From positions 9,554 to 55,929 of the forward strand of contig NZ_AOIO01000009.1 of assembly GCF_000337555.1 (NCBI RefSeq): 46,376 bases of DNA, read 5' to 3'. Shown here in pieces: positions 8,706 to 17,400 of this stretch. The notes under the pieces are model-generated. The model worked only from the letters and a program-made list of their open reading frames with translations, was not told the origin of the DNA and did no database searches. How positions within the stretch are numbered: position 1 is the stretch's first letter; each line of letters begins with the position of its first letter. Made by a program: the position numbers and the translations under genes. The stretch is from Natrialba asiatica DSM 12278 (GTDB lineage Archaea > Halobacteriota > Halobacteria > Halobacteriales > Natrialbaceae).

Positions 8706-9410
8706 CTAGCCGCGGAGATACGCCTCCACGACGTGGTCGCTCTGGAGCAACTCCGATCCCGTCCCCTCGGCGGCGATGCGACCGTTCTCCAGCAGGTAGG
8801 CCCGGTCGGCGAGTTCGAGCGCCCGGTCGACGTGTTGCTCGACGAGCAAGACCGTCACGTCCGTACTGATCTCTTCGATCTTCTCGAACACCCGCTCGGC
8901 GAGTTGCGGGGCGAGCGCACCGGACGGTTCGTCCAGCGCGAGGATGTCGGGTTGTGCCATCAACCCGCGGCCGATCGCGAGCATCTGCTGTTCGCCGCCG
9001 CTTAACGTCCCCGCCTTCTGCTCCCGGCGCTCCTCGAGAACGGGGAACATCTCGACGACCTCCGCGTGCGTCTCCTCGAACTCGTCGCGGTGTCTGTACG
9101 ATCCCATTTGCAGGTTTTCGGCGACCGTCATCTCGTCGAAGAGATTCCGCCCCTCGGGCACGTGGACGAAGCCGAGGTCGACGATCTCCTCGGCAGGGCG
9201 GGTGGAGATGTCCGAGCCGAGGATTTCGATCGTCCCGGCGGACGGCTCGAGCAGGCCCGAGAGCGTTCTGAGCAGCGTCGTCTTGCCGGCCCCGTTCGGC
9301 CCGACTAACGTCACGACCGAATCCTCCTCCGCAATCGCCATCGATGCGTCCCAGAGCACCTGCAGATCGCCGTAGGAGACGTCGATCCCGTCGACTTCGA
9401 GCAAGGTCAT
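8706..9410 (-). CDS. ABC transporter ATP-binding protein (LivF family)
   Basis: 234 residues: Walker [17 protein letters not shown] (about residue 38), signature LSGGEQQMLAIGRGL, Walker B DILALDEPSGAL, then the H-loop in VLLVEQHVD. The length and the SYGDLQVLWD start are typical of the shorter LivF-type ATPase. Its start overlaps the stop of the LivG-type gene by 4 bases (ATGA, 9407-9410), so the two are translationally coupled and probably form the ATPase heterodimer of the importer. Confidence 0.92.
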   Translation of the reverse strand: MTLLEVDGIDVSYGDLQVLWDASMAIAEEDSVVTLVGPNGAGKTTLLRTLSGLLEPSAGTIEILGSDISTRPAEEIVDLGFVHVPEGRNLFDEMTVAENLQMGSYRHRDEFEETHAEVVEMFPVLEERREQKAGTLSGGEQQMLAIGRGLMAQPDILALDEPSGALAPQLAERVFEKIEEISTDVTVLLVEQHVDRALELADRAYLLENGRIAAEGTGSELLQSDHVVEAYLRG

Positions 9411-10126
9411 ACCTCCACCCCACCGAGGTACGCCTCGGCAACCTGTTTATCGGACTGCACCTCCGCGGGCGTTCCGTCGGCGATCTTCGCGCCCTGATTG
9501 AGAACGATGATCCGATCCGTCGCACCCATGATCGCATCGACGATGTGCTCGATCCAGAAGACGGAGATTCCGTGCTCGGAACGGATGCGCTCTAACGTCT
9601 CCGTCAGGGTCTCGAGTTCGGTCGGCGTGAGACCGCTGCCGATCTCGTCGACGAGGACGAACGCCGGCTCGGTCGCGAGCGCCCGGGCGAGTTCGAGCAG
9701 TTTCCGGTCCGCGATGTTGAGTTCGCCGACCGGGTCGTGGGCCTGCTCGTCGAGGCCGATGAACTCGAGCAGTTCGTAGGCCCGCGTTTCGGCGCGGGCT
9801 TTCGAATCGCCGGTGCCGAAGACGGCGCCGATGGCGACGTTCTCGATGACAGTCGCCTCGTCGAACGTCCGTGCGGTCTGGAAGGTCCTGGCGACGCCGG
9901 CCCTCGCGATTTCGTGTGGCTTGCTGCCGGTAAGCTCCGTCTCGTCCAGGACGATCGTCCCCTCGGTTGGCGGATGGACGCCCGTAATCGCGTTGAACAG
10001 CGTCGTCTTGCCGGCTCCGTTCGGCCCGATCAATCCGACGATCTCCTCGTCACCGATCTCGAAAGTTACGTCGTCGACGGCGACCAAGCCGCCGAACGAT
10101 TTGCTAACGCTCGTCGCCCGAAGCAT
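9407..10126 (-). CDS. ABC transporter ATP-binding protein (LivG family)
   Basis: 239 residues from the ATG at 10126. Walker A is [16 protein letters not shown], and the LivG-type insertion [20 protein letters not shown] is present. The ABC signature is the divergent [15 protein letters not shown] rather than LSGGQ, a form known in a LivG subfamily, and Walker B is [11 protein letters not shown]. The open frame extends 38 residues upstream, but the 10126 start lies about 27 bases below an AT-rich box (10151-10160) and begins directly with the ATPase domain ([14 protein letters not shown]). It is the first gene of the minus-strand unit livG-livF-binding protein. Confidence 0.92.
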   Translation of the reverse strand: MLRATSVSKSFGGLVAVDDVTFEIGDEEIVGLIGPNGAGKTTLFNAITGVHPPTEGTIVLDETELTGSKPHEIARAGVARTFQTARTFDEATVIENVAIGAVFGTGDSKARAETRAYELLEFIGLDEQAHDPVGELNIADRKLLELARALATEPAFVLVDEIGSGLTPTELETLTETLERIRSEHGISVFWIEHIVDAIMGATDRIIVLNQGAKIADGTPAEVQSDKQVAEAYLGGVEV

Positions 10127-10150
10127 GCTATGCGCTTTCGACGCATCCGC

Positions 10151-10160
10151 AATAAATGAT
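10151..10160 (-). promoter_or_regulatory. TATA-like box for the livG-type operon
   Basis: ATCATTTATT on the minus strand, centred about 28 bases upstream of the ATG at 10126. It fits a leaderless promoter and supports that start over the upstream in-frame extension. Confidence 0.45.
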
Positions 10161-10362
10161 GTGGTAACGAAACGCACGGCCGTAGCGACAGACGCTGACG
10201 ACGGCTCACCGAAACGCACAGCCTCCGACGAGTTCATCACGGTTCACCCCGTGTCGGTGGGGGGACACGGTTTCGTCGTGCTACGAACGCACTCGTCACC
10301 GGCCCACGATCTCGTCCTCGTCGTCCGGATCTCCTCGTCCACGGTCGTTTCAGTGGGACGAC

Positions 10363-10764
10363 TCAGTCGGCAACGGCGTCGAGAGCGGTTCTGAGTTCGT
10401 CGGGGACCGGGACGCCCCCGTCGCCGTCGACGGGGACGCAGACGCGGTGTTCCGTCCCGCTGAAGACGACGGTCCCGTCGTGCGTCGCTCGGTATTCCAG
10501 TTGCACGCTCGATTCGCCGACCGTCGGCGTCAGTTCGATCTCGACGTCGTCGCCGGCTTCCACCTGGACCGTAAAGTCGAAATCCATCGAGACGAGCGGG
10601 AGACCGACCCCGTGTTCGTCGGTCAGTTCCCAGAAGGGCCAGCCGATCGATTCCATGAACATATCCGAGGTCTCGTGAATCGCATCGATCATCCGCGGGT
10701 AGTGTGCGATCCCGAACGGATCCGTATCCGAGAAACGAACCGTCCACGTTCGTGTGAAACTCAT
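10363..10764 (-). CDS. Acyl-CoA thioesterase, 4-hydroxybenzoyl-CoA thioesterase-like hotdog fold
   Basis: 133 residues of the single-hotdog YbgC/4-HBT type. The signature is [20 protein letters not shown], with the catalytic Asp in the first loop and the helix carrying HETSDMF. It then has [20 protein letters not shown] and an EHRVCVP ending strand. It hydrolyses acyl-CoA thioesters in the cytoplasm. ATG 10764 is about 30 bases below a TATA-like box, so the upstream frame extension to 10848 is not used. It stands alone between the LIV unit and the DUF3237 gene and may release CoA from a pathway intermediate. Confidence 0.85.
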   Translation of the reverse strand: MSFTRTWTVRFSDTDPFGIAHYPRMIDAIHETSDMFMESIGWPFWELTDEHGVGLPLVSMDFDFTVQVEAGDDVEIELTPTVGESSVQLEYRATHDGTVVFSGTEHRVCVPVDGDGGVPVPDELRTALDAVAD

Positions 10765-10792
10765 GCGGTGTCTCGTACCGACAGGATCGAGT

Positions 10793-10802
10793 CCTATAAG
10801 AA
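10793..10802 (-). promoter_or_regulatory. TATA-like box for the thioesterase gene
   Basis: TTCTTATAGG on the minus strand, about 30 bases upstream of ATG 10764, consistent with a leaderless transcript. Confidence 0.45.
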
Positions 10803-10935
10803 TTCTCGAACGCCGCCGACGGATCGGTCCGTCCTCGGACACCGTCACCGCTCACCCGTTCGGTTCGCCCCGGCTACGGCGACCGCCTGCCCCAATCGAC
10901 AATAGTTATGTATCGGCGCGTTCACGTTCCTTTTA

Positions 10936-11424
10936 ATGGGTGATGATCCCAATTCACACGGATCGCCCGCACCCAAACCCGAACTCGAGCGCGTTCTCGA
11001 GTTGACCGTGGAGGTCGAAGAACCGATCGAGATCGGCGAGACGGGCGACGGACACCGTCGCATCATCCCGATTAGCGGCGGTACAGTGACGGGGCGGTGT
11101 AGCGGACGAGTGCTGTCGGCCGGCGCGGATTACCAGCTCTTTCGGGCTGAAGGGCCGACGGAGTTGGTGGCGAAGTACGCCTTCGAAACCGACGACGGTT
11201 CGCGGGTGTACGTGGAAAATCGCGGCATCCGGCGGGCTCCGTCGGAGGCGAGCGAACGGCTCCGCGACGGCGATCCGGTCGATCCCGATGCCGTCTACTT
11301 TCGATCGGTGCCGTCGTTCGAAACCGCCGATCCGGAACTAGACTGGCTCACGCGGCACGTCTTCGTCGCCGCCGGAACACGCCAGCCGGCGGGCGTCAGG
11401 CTGGCGGTGTATCGCGTCGGATAA
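10936..11424 (+). CDS. DUF3237 family protein
   Basis: A 162-residue protein matching the DUF3237 pattern: an N-terminal strand LELTVEVEEPIEIGETGDGH, then RRIIPISGGTVTG, ELVAKYAFETDDGSRVYVEN with RGIR, and the C-terminal YFRSVPSFETADPELDWLTR with VFVAAG. The family forms a small beta-barrel and often sits in clusters for aromatic or organic-acid breakdown, but no firm activity is known to me. A TATA-like TAGTTATG (10903-10910) lies about 28 bases before the ATG. The first 15 residues are polar and poorly conserved. Confidence 0.85.
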   Translation: MGDDPNSHGSPAPKPELERVLELTVEVEEPIEIGETGDGHRRIIPISGGTVTGRCSGRVLSAGADYQLFRAEGPTELVAKYAFETDDGSRVYVENRGIRRAPSEASERLRDGDPVDPDAVYFRSVPSFETADPELDWLTRHVFVAAGTRQPAGVRLAVYRVG

Positions 11425-11566
11425 CCGGGCCTCCTCGTGCGCGTGAGGGCCGGAATTCCACGGAATAGCGCCCTCAGCGACGGGATTTTCACCGGCAACA
11501 CGGTGTCCATTGGTGAACCGATCAGGGACCCGGTCCGGAACGAAACGAGTTCAGGGAGCCGACCAG

Positions 11567-12568
11567 TTACGACAGTTCGAGGTCGGCAGTAACCCGCTCG
11601 TGAGCGGCTGCCAATCGCGCGGTCTCCTCCTCGGTCAACTCCCACTCGAGAATGTCGCCGACGCCCGTCGCCGTTAGCGTCACCGGCACGCTCAGACAGC
11701 CGTCGTCGAACCCGTACTCGCCGTCGAGCGGCGTCGAGAGACAGATTGCGGTTCTCGAACCACCGGCCGGTCCCGTACTCGAACGCGCGGTACTACCCGC
11801 ATCGATCATCGATCGGACGACCCGCACCACGCCGGCGCTTGTCACCCAGCGCGAAGTCTCGTTTGCCCCGCGACGACTCGCGATTTCGAACGGCACACGC
11901 CGGACGAACTCGCGGACGGCCGAACGCTGGTCGGCAGTTACCGTCGCCGGGTCGCCGTCGATGCGGAGCTTCGAGAAAATCGGGACGATCCCCTCGCCGT
12001 GTTCGCCCATGACGGGGCAGGTGACGGTGCACGGATGCGCGCCCGTCTGCCGTCCGATCTCGTGTGCCGCCCGCGCCGTCTCCGACAGCGAGTAGCCGAG
12101 AAACCGCTTCCGCGGCCACCCGAGTCGTCGCCAGAGACGGTGCGTGATTCGATCGATCGGGTTCGTCAGCACGAGAACGGGCACCGACTCGATCGCTCGG
12201 AGTCGGTCGGCCACGTCGTCGACGACGGCGCGGTTAGCCTCGAGTTCAGCGTCGCGTGCGTCGCGGTCCGTGGCGTCGTCGGGCCGGGGTCCTGCGGCGG
12301 TGACGATCACGAGATCGGGTGCAGGATCGAGTGCGGGAAGGGCATCGATGTCCGCGGCTTGGATGGTGCCGAACGAGTCGGCTCGTTCACCGCCGAGCGG
12401 TGCGCCCGCGGCGTGAAACGCGGCGTGTGTGATGTCGACGGCGTGGGCCCAGGCGGCCTCGGTTGCCGGGTCGACGAGCGTGATGTCGAGCGTCGGGTCA
12501 GCCGTAGCAAGTGTGTCGGCGACCGTCGAGCCGATCGTGCTCGCGCCGCCGATGAGGACGATGTGCAT
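11567..12568 (-). CDS. Lactate/malate dehydrogenase-family NAD-dependent 2-hydroxyacid dehydrogenase, atypical
   Basis: 333 residues. The N-terminal Rossmann motif is IGGASTIGSTVADTL (residues 6-20), with the NAD-ribose Asp33 in LVDPATE. TNPIDRI is the conserved cofactor-loop segment, and the catalytic histidine is in GEHGEG (H190). The usual LDSAR segment reads LSETAR, so the Asp that pairs with the catalytic His is Glu, while the substrate-carboxylate Arg is kept. The substrate-specificity loop (PRPDDATDRDA) also differs from typical malate or lactate enzymes. The gene starts 6 bases after the second ABC permease and is the last gene of that operon, so its substrate is probably what the importer brings in. 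A 2-hydroxyacid other than malate or lactate is plausible. Confidence 0.8.
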   Translation of the reverse strand: MHIVLIGGASTIGSTVADTLATADPTLDITLVDPATEAAWAHAVDITHAAFHAAGAPLGGERADSFGTIQAADIDALPALDPAPDLVIVTAAGPRPDDATDRDARDAELEANRAVVDDVADRLRAIESVPVLVLTNPIDRITHRLWRRLGWPRKRFLGYSLSETARAAHEIGRQTGAHPCTVTCPVMGEHGEGIVPIFSKLRIDGDPATVTADQRSAVREFVRRVPFEIASRRGANETSRWVTSAGVVRVVRSMIDAGSTARSSTGPAGGSRTAICLSTPLDGEYGFDDGCLSVPVTLTATGVGDILEWELTEEETARLAAAHERVTADLELS

Positions 12569-12574
12569 CGTTGG

Positions 12575-13354
12575 TCAGGTCCACGCGAGGAGCCGGCCGC
12601 GAAGGTACCGCAGCCCGCGGTCGAGGGTGAATCCCACGATCATAATTGCGATGAGCGATGCGTACACCTGCGCCGACTCGAACGACCGGACGCCCTGGAT
12701 TTCGAGGTGGCCCAGCCCGCCGCCGCCGGCGACCATCTCGAAGACGAACGTGACGATCAGCGCGATGGGCAGCGCGATTTGAACGCCCGAGATGATCCCC
12801 GGTGCTGCCGCCGGAACGACGACCCGTCGGAGCAGTCGGCGATCCGAGGTCCCCATCATTCGCGCCGACCAGACGAGGTTCTCGTCGACCTCGCGGGTCG
12901 CATTGCGGGCGTTGATCGCGACCGGCCAGAAGCAGCCGACGACGACTAGCATGATCTTCGGCAGGTCGCCGGTGCCGAACCAGAACATGAAGACCGGAAC
13001 GAGCGCGATTACCGGCACCGGGTAACCGACCTCGATGACCGGGTCCCAGAACCAGCCCATGATTCGGTTTCGGGCGGCGAGCACGCCGACGACGATCCCA
13101 AGGAGACACGCGAGCAGCAGGCCGGCCATTGCTCGGCGGAACGTCAGGTACGCGTGTTCGAGCATCGTTCCGCTGGCAGTCAACTCGTAGAAAGTAGCCA
13201 GCACGTCCGATAACGGCGGCAGGAAGTAGGAGTGGACCATGTCGTACTGCGCGACGAACTCCCACAGGAGCAACAGCAGTACGAGCGAGTAGATCGATTT
13301 GGCGGCGGCGATCACGTCGTTGCGATCGAGGCCGACCGTTCTGGTCACGTCCAT
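12575..13354 (-). CDS. ABC transporter permease (nitrate/sulfonate/taurine type), second copy
   Basis: 259 residues from the ATG at 13354, which overlaps the upstream permease stop (13345) by 10 bases. The longer open frame reaching 14062 is only the antisense-like read-through of the upstream gene. It has about six helices and the SsuC/TauC coupling motif: EVDENLVWSARMMGTSDRRL followed by LRRVVVPAAAPGIISG. Transport function follows from the family: it forms the channel together with the adjacent paralogous permease. Two different permease genes in one operon imply a heterodimer. Confidence 0.9.
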   Translation of the reverse strand: MDVTRTVGLDRNDVIAAAKSIYSLVLLLLLWEFVAQYDMVHSYFLPPLSDVLATFYELTASGTMLEHAYLTFRRAMAGLLLACLLGIVVGVLAARNRIMGWFWDPVIEVGYPVPVIALVPVFMFWFGTGDLPKIMLVVVGCFWPVAINARNATREVDENLVWSARMMGTSDRRLLRRVVVPAAAPGIISGVQIALPIALIVTFVFEMVAGGGGLGHLEIQGVRSFESAQVYASLIAIMIVGFTLDRGLRYLRGRLLAWT

Positions 13355-14145
13355 GTGACCACCCGCCGTTCGAGCCACTCGTAGCCGCGGACGGCGACGA
13401 ACGCCGTCCCGGAGATAACGACGAGGACGGCGAACATCGACGTGTAGTTCCCGATCTGTCCGTGCCGCAGGATTTCGAATCCGACGCCGCGGTTCGAAGC
13501 GATGAGTTCGGCGCTGACCAGCGCGATGAACGCGATCGGAATCGCCTGTCGAATCCCGGTGAGGATACTCGGTATCGTCGCCGGAACGACGATTTTGATC
13601 GGGAGTTTCCACGCGGGCATTCCCATCATCCGCGCCGACCAAATCAGGTTCCGATCGACGTTTCGAGCGGCGTTGTAGCTGTTCAGGACGATCGGAAGCA
13701 AACAGGCGAGGAAGACGATCAGGATCGCCGTCTCCGTACCGATGCCGAGCCAGAGGATCGCAAGCGGCACGAGTGCGGCCTTCGGGACGGGGTAGATCAG
13801 CGCCAGGAACACCTCGAAGAAGTTCTCGATCGGCTTCACGCGGGCCATTCCGACGCCGAGTGCGACGCCGACGACGATACTCAGGCCGAGTCCGACGCCG
13901 ATTCGGTAGAGCGACACCTGCAAGTGCGGGAGGATCCGTCCGGAAACGAGCAACTCCCACGAGACCGCGAAGACGGCGGACGGCGGGGGCAGAATCTCGC
14001 TCGAAACGGCGGTTCCGCTCGCCAGTTCCCACAGTCCCGCGACGATCGCGATCGGAATCCACTCGAAGACGAACCGGACGACCCGTCTGAACGGGTTCGG
14101 GATCGTTTCCGCAACCGTCTCCAGTCGGAAGTCGGCGTACGACAT
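13345..14145 (-). CDS. ABC transporter permease (nitrate/sulfonate/taurine type), first copy
   Basis: 266 residues, about six membrane helices. The coupling segment ARNVDRNLIWSARMMGMPAW, followed by KLPIKIVVPATIPSIL, is the EAA loop of SsuC/TauC-like permeases. It begins 4 bases after the ATPase gene ends and overlaps the next permease by 10 bases. It is paralogous to that downstream permease (both carry SARMMG and VVPA in the same loop), pointing to an old tandem duplication. Confidence 0.9.
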   Translation of the reverse strand: MSYADFRLETVAETIPNPFRRVVRFVFEWIPIAIVAGLWELASGTAVSSEILPPPSAVFAVSWELLVSGRILPHLQVSLYRIGVGLGLSIVVGVALGVGMARVKPIENFFEVFLALIYPVPKAALVPLAILWLGIGTETAILIVFLACLLPIVLNSYNAARNVDRNLIWSARMMGMPAWKLPIKIVVPATIPSILTGIRQAIPIAFIALVSAELIASNRGVGFEILRHGQIGNYTSMFAVLVVISGTAFVAVRGYEWLERRVVTWT

Positions 14146-14149
14146 GCGC

Positions 14150-14995
14150 TCAGTGTTCTCCTCCGGGCGTCGTTTCTTCCCGAAGCGATTGCCACACGTC
14201 GTTCTTCGTGGCGGTGTACTCGTCGGACAGAACGAGTTCTTCGCGGGGTTGCGTGCGATCCAGTTCGATATCGACGGTGGTCTTTTTGGTCCCCGGGTGG
14301 CGGGTCATGATCAGCACGCGTTCGGAGAGATACACCGCCTCCTCGACGTCGTGGGTGATGAAGATGACCGTCTTCTCGAGTTCGCGCCAGATGTCGATGA
14401 GGTGGTCCTGGAGCGATTCGCGCAGCGGTTGGTCGAGCGCGCCGAAGGGTTCGTCCATCAGGAGGATCTTCGGATCGTACGCGAGCGTTCTGGCGAGCGC
14501 GACGCGCTGTTTCATCCCGCCGGACAGCTCTTTGGGGTACTTGTCCTCGAAGCCGTCGAGATCCATCATGTCGATGAACCGCTGGGCGGTCGCCCGACGC
14601 TCTTCCTTGCCGACGCCCTTTTCTTCGAGTCCGTACGTGACGTTTCCCATGACCGTTCGCCACGGAAAGAGCGCGTAGTCCTGGAAGACGACGCCGCGGT
14701 CGGTTCCGGGGCCATCGATCGGGTCGCCGTCGACGGCGATCGTCCCTGTCGTCTGTTCGAGAAAGCCGGCGACGAGATAGAGCAGCGTACTCTTGCCACA
14801 GCCGCTCGGGCCGACGACGCCGAGGAACTCGCCGCTCGGAACCGTCACCGAGAAGTCCTCGATCGCCGTCGTTCGTTCGTCTCCCGACTCGTACTCCTTT
14901 TCGAGTTCGGCGATCGTCACGTGTCCGTCAACCATCGTATCGTGCGTCGATTTTGCGTTCGGGGGGTGCTGTCGGTGGGTCTGCGTTCGGTTCAT
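14150..14995 (-). CDS. ABC transporter ATP-binding protein (SsuB/TauB/NrtD type)
   Basis: 281 residues: Walker A GPSGCGKSTLLYLVAG, Q-loop VVFQDYALFPWRTVMGNV, signature LSGGMKQRVALARTL, Walker B ILLMDEPFGALD, and H-loop FITHDVEEAVYL. The Q-loop sequence and FGALD are characteristic of the nitrate/sulfonate/taurine importer ATPases. A second ATG at 14935 (MVDGHVTIAELEKEY) may be the real start, since the first 20 residues are low-complexity and polar. The ATPase energises the two permeases encoded directly downstream. Confidence 0.92.
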   Translation of the reverse strand: MNRTQTHRQHPPNAKSTHDTMVDGHVTIAELEKEYESGDERTTAIEDFSVTVPSGEFLGVVGPSGCGKSTLLYLVAGFLEQTTGTIAVDGDPIDGPGTDRGVVFQDYALFPWRTVMGNVTYGLEEKGVGKEERRATAQRFIDMMDLDGFEDKYPKELSGGMKQRVALARTLAYDPKILLMDEPFGALDQPLRESLQDHLIDIWRELEKTVIFITHDVEEAVYLSERVLIMTRHPGTKKTTVDIELDRTQPREELVLSDEYTATKNDVWQSLREETTPGGEH

Positions 14996-15013
14996 GGTCG
15001 GATCTCGTGTTCC

Positions 15014-16021
15014 TCACGGGAGGTATTCGTTGGTCGCGTACTCCTCGACGTCGAACGTGTCGTCGGTGAACCCCATGTCGTGCATCTCGTCCATCGCGTA
15101 CTGGAGGCGCTCGGTATCGATCTCGATATCGTCCCGGTAGTAGTCCGCATCGGTCAGGAAGAACGAGTCGACGAGCGACTCCGGAAGCTCGAAGTGGTCG
15201 CTGGCCAGGGAGACGACCTCGTCGCGGTTCTCGAACATGTAATCGACGACCGTAACGTAGTCTTCCATCCACGACCGCACGGCCGACTCTTTCTCTTCGA
15301 GAGCGGTATTCGAGGCGACGATGTACGCGAACGGATACGCCTCGTCCCAGACGTCCTGGCTGGAAAACACCTCGTTGAAGCCGTTGTCTCGGGCCTGAGG
15401 TGCGAACAGTGCGGGATAGATCGCGACGTCGAAGATGCCGTCTTCGAGACCGGCCGTAAACGTCGGAAAATCCTGCTCGACGAACTCGACGTCTTCGTCG
15501 GGATCGAGCCCGAGATCCAGGAGTTGGCGCTGGTACACCGAGTGGATGCCGGTTCCCAGAGCGTTGACGCCAAGCGTCGCTCCCTCCATATCCGCCGGTT
15601 CGGTGATCTCCGAGTCGCTACGTGAGAAGATCGTGAACCCGTAGTGGTCCGCGTGAGCGTCCCAGAAGTCCGTCGCGAGCATCGTGATGTTCCCGGGTAC
15701 GGCTTCTTGCATCACCGCAGAAGCGTAACTCACCGTCGTCACGAGACAGAGATCGGACTCCCCGGCCGCCAGCGCGTTCAACGAATCCGGGGTGCTCGAG
15801 TTCTGCGAGACGTCGAGTTCGTACTCCTCACCGATGTTGTCGAGTTGGTCCTGAATGTCGGGGATATCCAGCAACGAACCCAGGTTCTCGACCGGGACGG
15901 TGAAGTTGAATCCGAGCGTCCCGTCACCGTTTCCCCCGCCGAGACAGCCGGCCAGTCCGGTCAGACCGACGGCGGCCGTGGCCCCACTCTTGAGGAATGT
16001 CCTCCTGTCACGTGGTAGCAT
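15014..16021 (-). CDS. ABC transporter substrate-binding lipoprotein (SsuA/NMT1-like)
   Basis: 335 residues. The start at 16021 gives a clean Tat lipoprotein signal: RRTFLKSGATAAVGLTGLAG then the lipobox Cys, followed by a Gly/Asp linker. The mature part has the type II binding-protein pattern of the NMT1/SsuA group (SLNALAAGESDLCLVTTVSY, MEGATLGVNALGTGIHSVYQ, FPTFTAGLEDGIFDVAIYPA). It heads the minus-strand operon binding protein-ATPase-permease-permease-dehydrogenase and is divergent, across 217 bases, from the E1 alpha gene. Related proteins bind sulfonates, nitrate, aromatic acids or thiamin precursors; the ligand is unknown. Confidence 0.9.
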   Translation of the reverse strand: MLPRDRRTFLKSGATAAVGLTGLAGCLGGGNGDGTLGFNFTVPVENLGSLLDIPDIQDQLDNIGEEYELDVSQNSSTPDSLNALAAGESDLCLVTTVSYASAVMQEAVPGNITMLATDFWDAHADHYGFTIFSRSDSEITEPADMEGATLGVNALGTGIHSVYQRQLLDLGLDPDEDVEFVEQDFPTFTAGLEDGIFDVAIYPALFAPQARDNGFNEVFSSQDVWDEAYPFAYIVASNTALEEKESAVRSWMEDYVTVVDYMFENRDEVVSLASDHFELPESLVDSFFLTDADYYRDDIEIDTERLQYAMDEMHDMGFTDDTFDVEEYATNEYLP

Positions 16022-16201
16022 ACACCTCTCAATTCTCACAAGGTGGTAAAAAGATTGTGATCAACCGGCGGTTACGACGTCGAGTATGGTTCGCCGATTC
16101 GATCGGCGCAAGAAGCGGTAAACACGCAGCGGGACGCCGCTCGACAGCCCATCGGTCCGCGTCTTGTACTCGTGTAACTACCGTTGAGAATCAGTCGCAA
16201 A

Positions 16202-16210
16202 GATTTATAC
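16202..16210 (+). promoter_or_regulatory. TATA-like box for the E1 alpha/beta operon
   Basis: GATTTATAC, about 30 bases before ATG 16239. An earlier in-frame ATG at 16224 is too close to the box to be inside the transcript, so 16239 is preferred. On the other strand the binding-protein gene has an AT-rich stretch around 16045-16055. The whole 217-base gap is thus a divergent promoter region. Confidence 0.5.
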
Positions 16211-16238
16211 GGCTGATGGAGTCATGTTGAGGCGTACT

Positions 16239-17396
16239 ATGGACGACAGCCCACGAACAGTGCCTCCAGCAGCGGCCGACATCGGCGTCGATCCGCTCTC
16301 GCAGGGTGACCTAGAGATCGAAACGTACCGCGTGGTACGTTCCGACGGTTCGTTCGACGCCGAACGAGTTCCGGATCTCGACGACGAGGACTTCCGCGAT
16401 CTCTACCGCTGGATGCTTCTTCAGCGCATCTACGACGAGCGAGCGACGAAACTCCAGCGACGCGGCCGCCTCGGGACGATCGCGTCCGGCCACGGCCAGG
16501 AGGCCAGCATCATCGGCAGCGGCTACGCACTCTCGCGCGACGACTGGATCTTTCCGTACGGCCGCGAGGCCGGCGCGTTGTTGTTACACGGCCTCTCGAT
16601 GCGCGACCTGCTGTTGTACTGGCGTGGCATCGAAGACGCCTCGCGAATGGAGGGGGCGAACGTCTTCGGCATGGCGATCTCGATCGGGTCGCACATCCCG
16701 CTTGCGACCGGCAAGGCCTGGGGACTCGAACTCGACGGCGAGGACGCCATCGCGTTCGCGAATCTCGGCGACGGGGCGACCTCGACCGGCGCGTTCCACG
16801 AGGGGCTGAACTTCGCCGGCGTCCTCGGCGTGCCGGCCGTGTTCTTCTGTCAGAACAACCAGTACGCGATTTCGCTGCCGTTCGACGAACAGACGAACGC
16901 CGAGACGGTCGCCCAGAAGGCCCTGGCGTACGGCGTCGACGGCATCCGCGTCGACGGCAACGACGTGCTCGCGGTCTACAACGCGGTCTCGACGGCTCGC
17001 GAACGCGCCCTCGAGGGAACGCCGGTTCTGGTCGAAGCCGTCACCTACCGGCGCAGCGCGCACACGACGAGCGACGATCCGACGCGGTATCGCTCCGGCG
17101 ACGAGGTCGACGAGTGGGAGGAACGCGATCCGTTAGCACGATACCGGGCGTTCTTGGAGCGGACCGGACGCTGGGGCGCGATCGACGAGGACGCGATCCG
17201 CGAGGAGGTCGAGTCGGAGTTCGACGAGGCGGTCGACGCCGCGGATGCCGTCGAAGAACGCGGCATCGAAGAACTCTTCGCGTACCTCCACGAGGAGATG
17301 CCGCCCGAGTTGGAACGTCAACTCGAGGAATTGCGCGACCTGCTGGAGGAGCGACCGGACATGTACGAGTTCATCGAACAGCGGCCGAAGGGGTGA
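16239..17396 (+). CDS. 2-oxoacid dehydrogenase E1 component, alpha subunit (ThDP-dependent)
   Basis: 385 residues. The thiamin diphosphate motif runs from LGDGATSTG (GDG at 177-179) to FCQNNQYAIS (NN at 206-207), the classical GDG-x27-NN spacing. Other family marks are YRWMLLQRIYDERATKLQRR, the HGQEA of the active-site entry (85-89), YGREAGALLLHG and the phosphorylation-loop-like YRRSAHTTSDDPTRYR. It decarboxylates a 2-oxoacid and passes the acyl group to the lipoyl arm of E2. The beta gene follows 4 bases downstream. There is no E3 here, and the only E2-like sequence is a broken lipoyl fragment. The complex is probably of the branched-chain/acetoin type; substrate unknown. Confidence 0.92.
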   Translation: MDDSPRTVPPAAADIGVDPLSQGDLEIETYRVVRSDGSFDAERVPDLDDEDFRDLYRWMLLQRIYDERATKLQRRGRLGTIASGHGQEASIIGSGYALSRDDWIFPYGREAGALLLHGLSMRDLLLYWRGIEDASRMEGANVFGMAISIGSHIPLATGKAWGLELDGEDAIAFANLGDGATSTGAFHEGLNFAGVLGVPAVFFCQNNQYAISLPFDEQTNAETVAQKALAYGVDGIRVDGNDVLAVYNAVSTARERALEGTPVLVEAVTYRRSAHTTSDDPTRYRSGDEVDEWEERDPLARYRAFLERTGRWGAIDEDAIREEVESEFDEAVDAADAVEERGIEELFAYLHEEMPPELERQLEELRDLLEERPDMYEFIEQRPKG

Positions 17397-17400
17397 TGTC

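Noticed and set aside
13355-14062. N-terminal extension of the second ABC permease (to 495 residues)
   Set aside because: The extension is Arg-rich and overlaps the whole first permease gene in another frame. The real start is ATG 13354, giving the family's normal length.
14144-15625. 493-codon plus-strand open frame
   Set aside because: Antisense to the clear ATPase and binding-protein genes; it has no domain pattern, and its composition mirrors the reverse strand of real codons.
12575-16021. Naming the importer a taurine or sulfonate transporter
   Set aside because: The family also moves nitrate, aromatic acids and thiamin precursors. No sulfonate-cleaving enzyme is present, so only the family type is stated.
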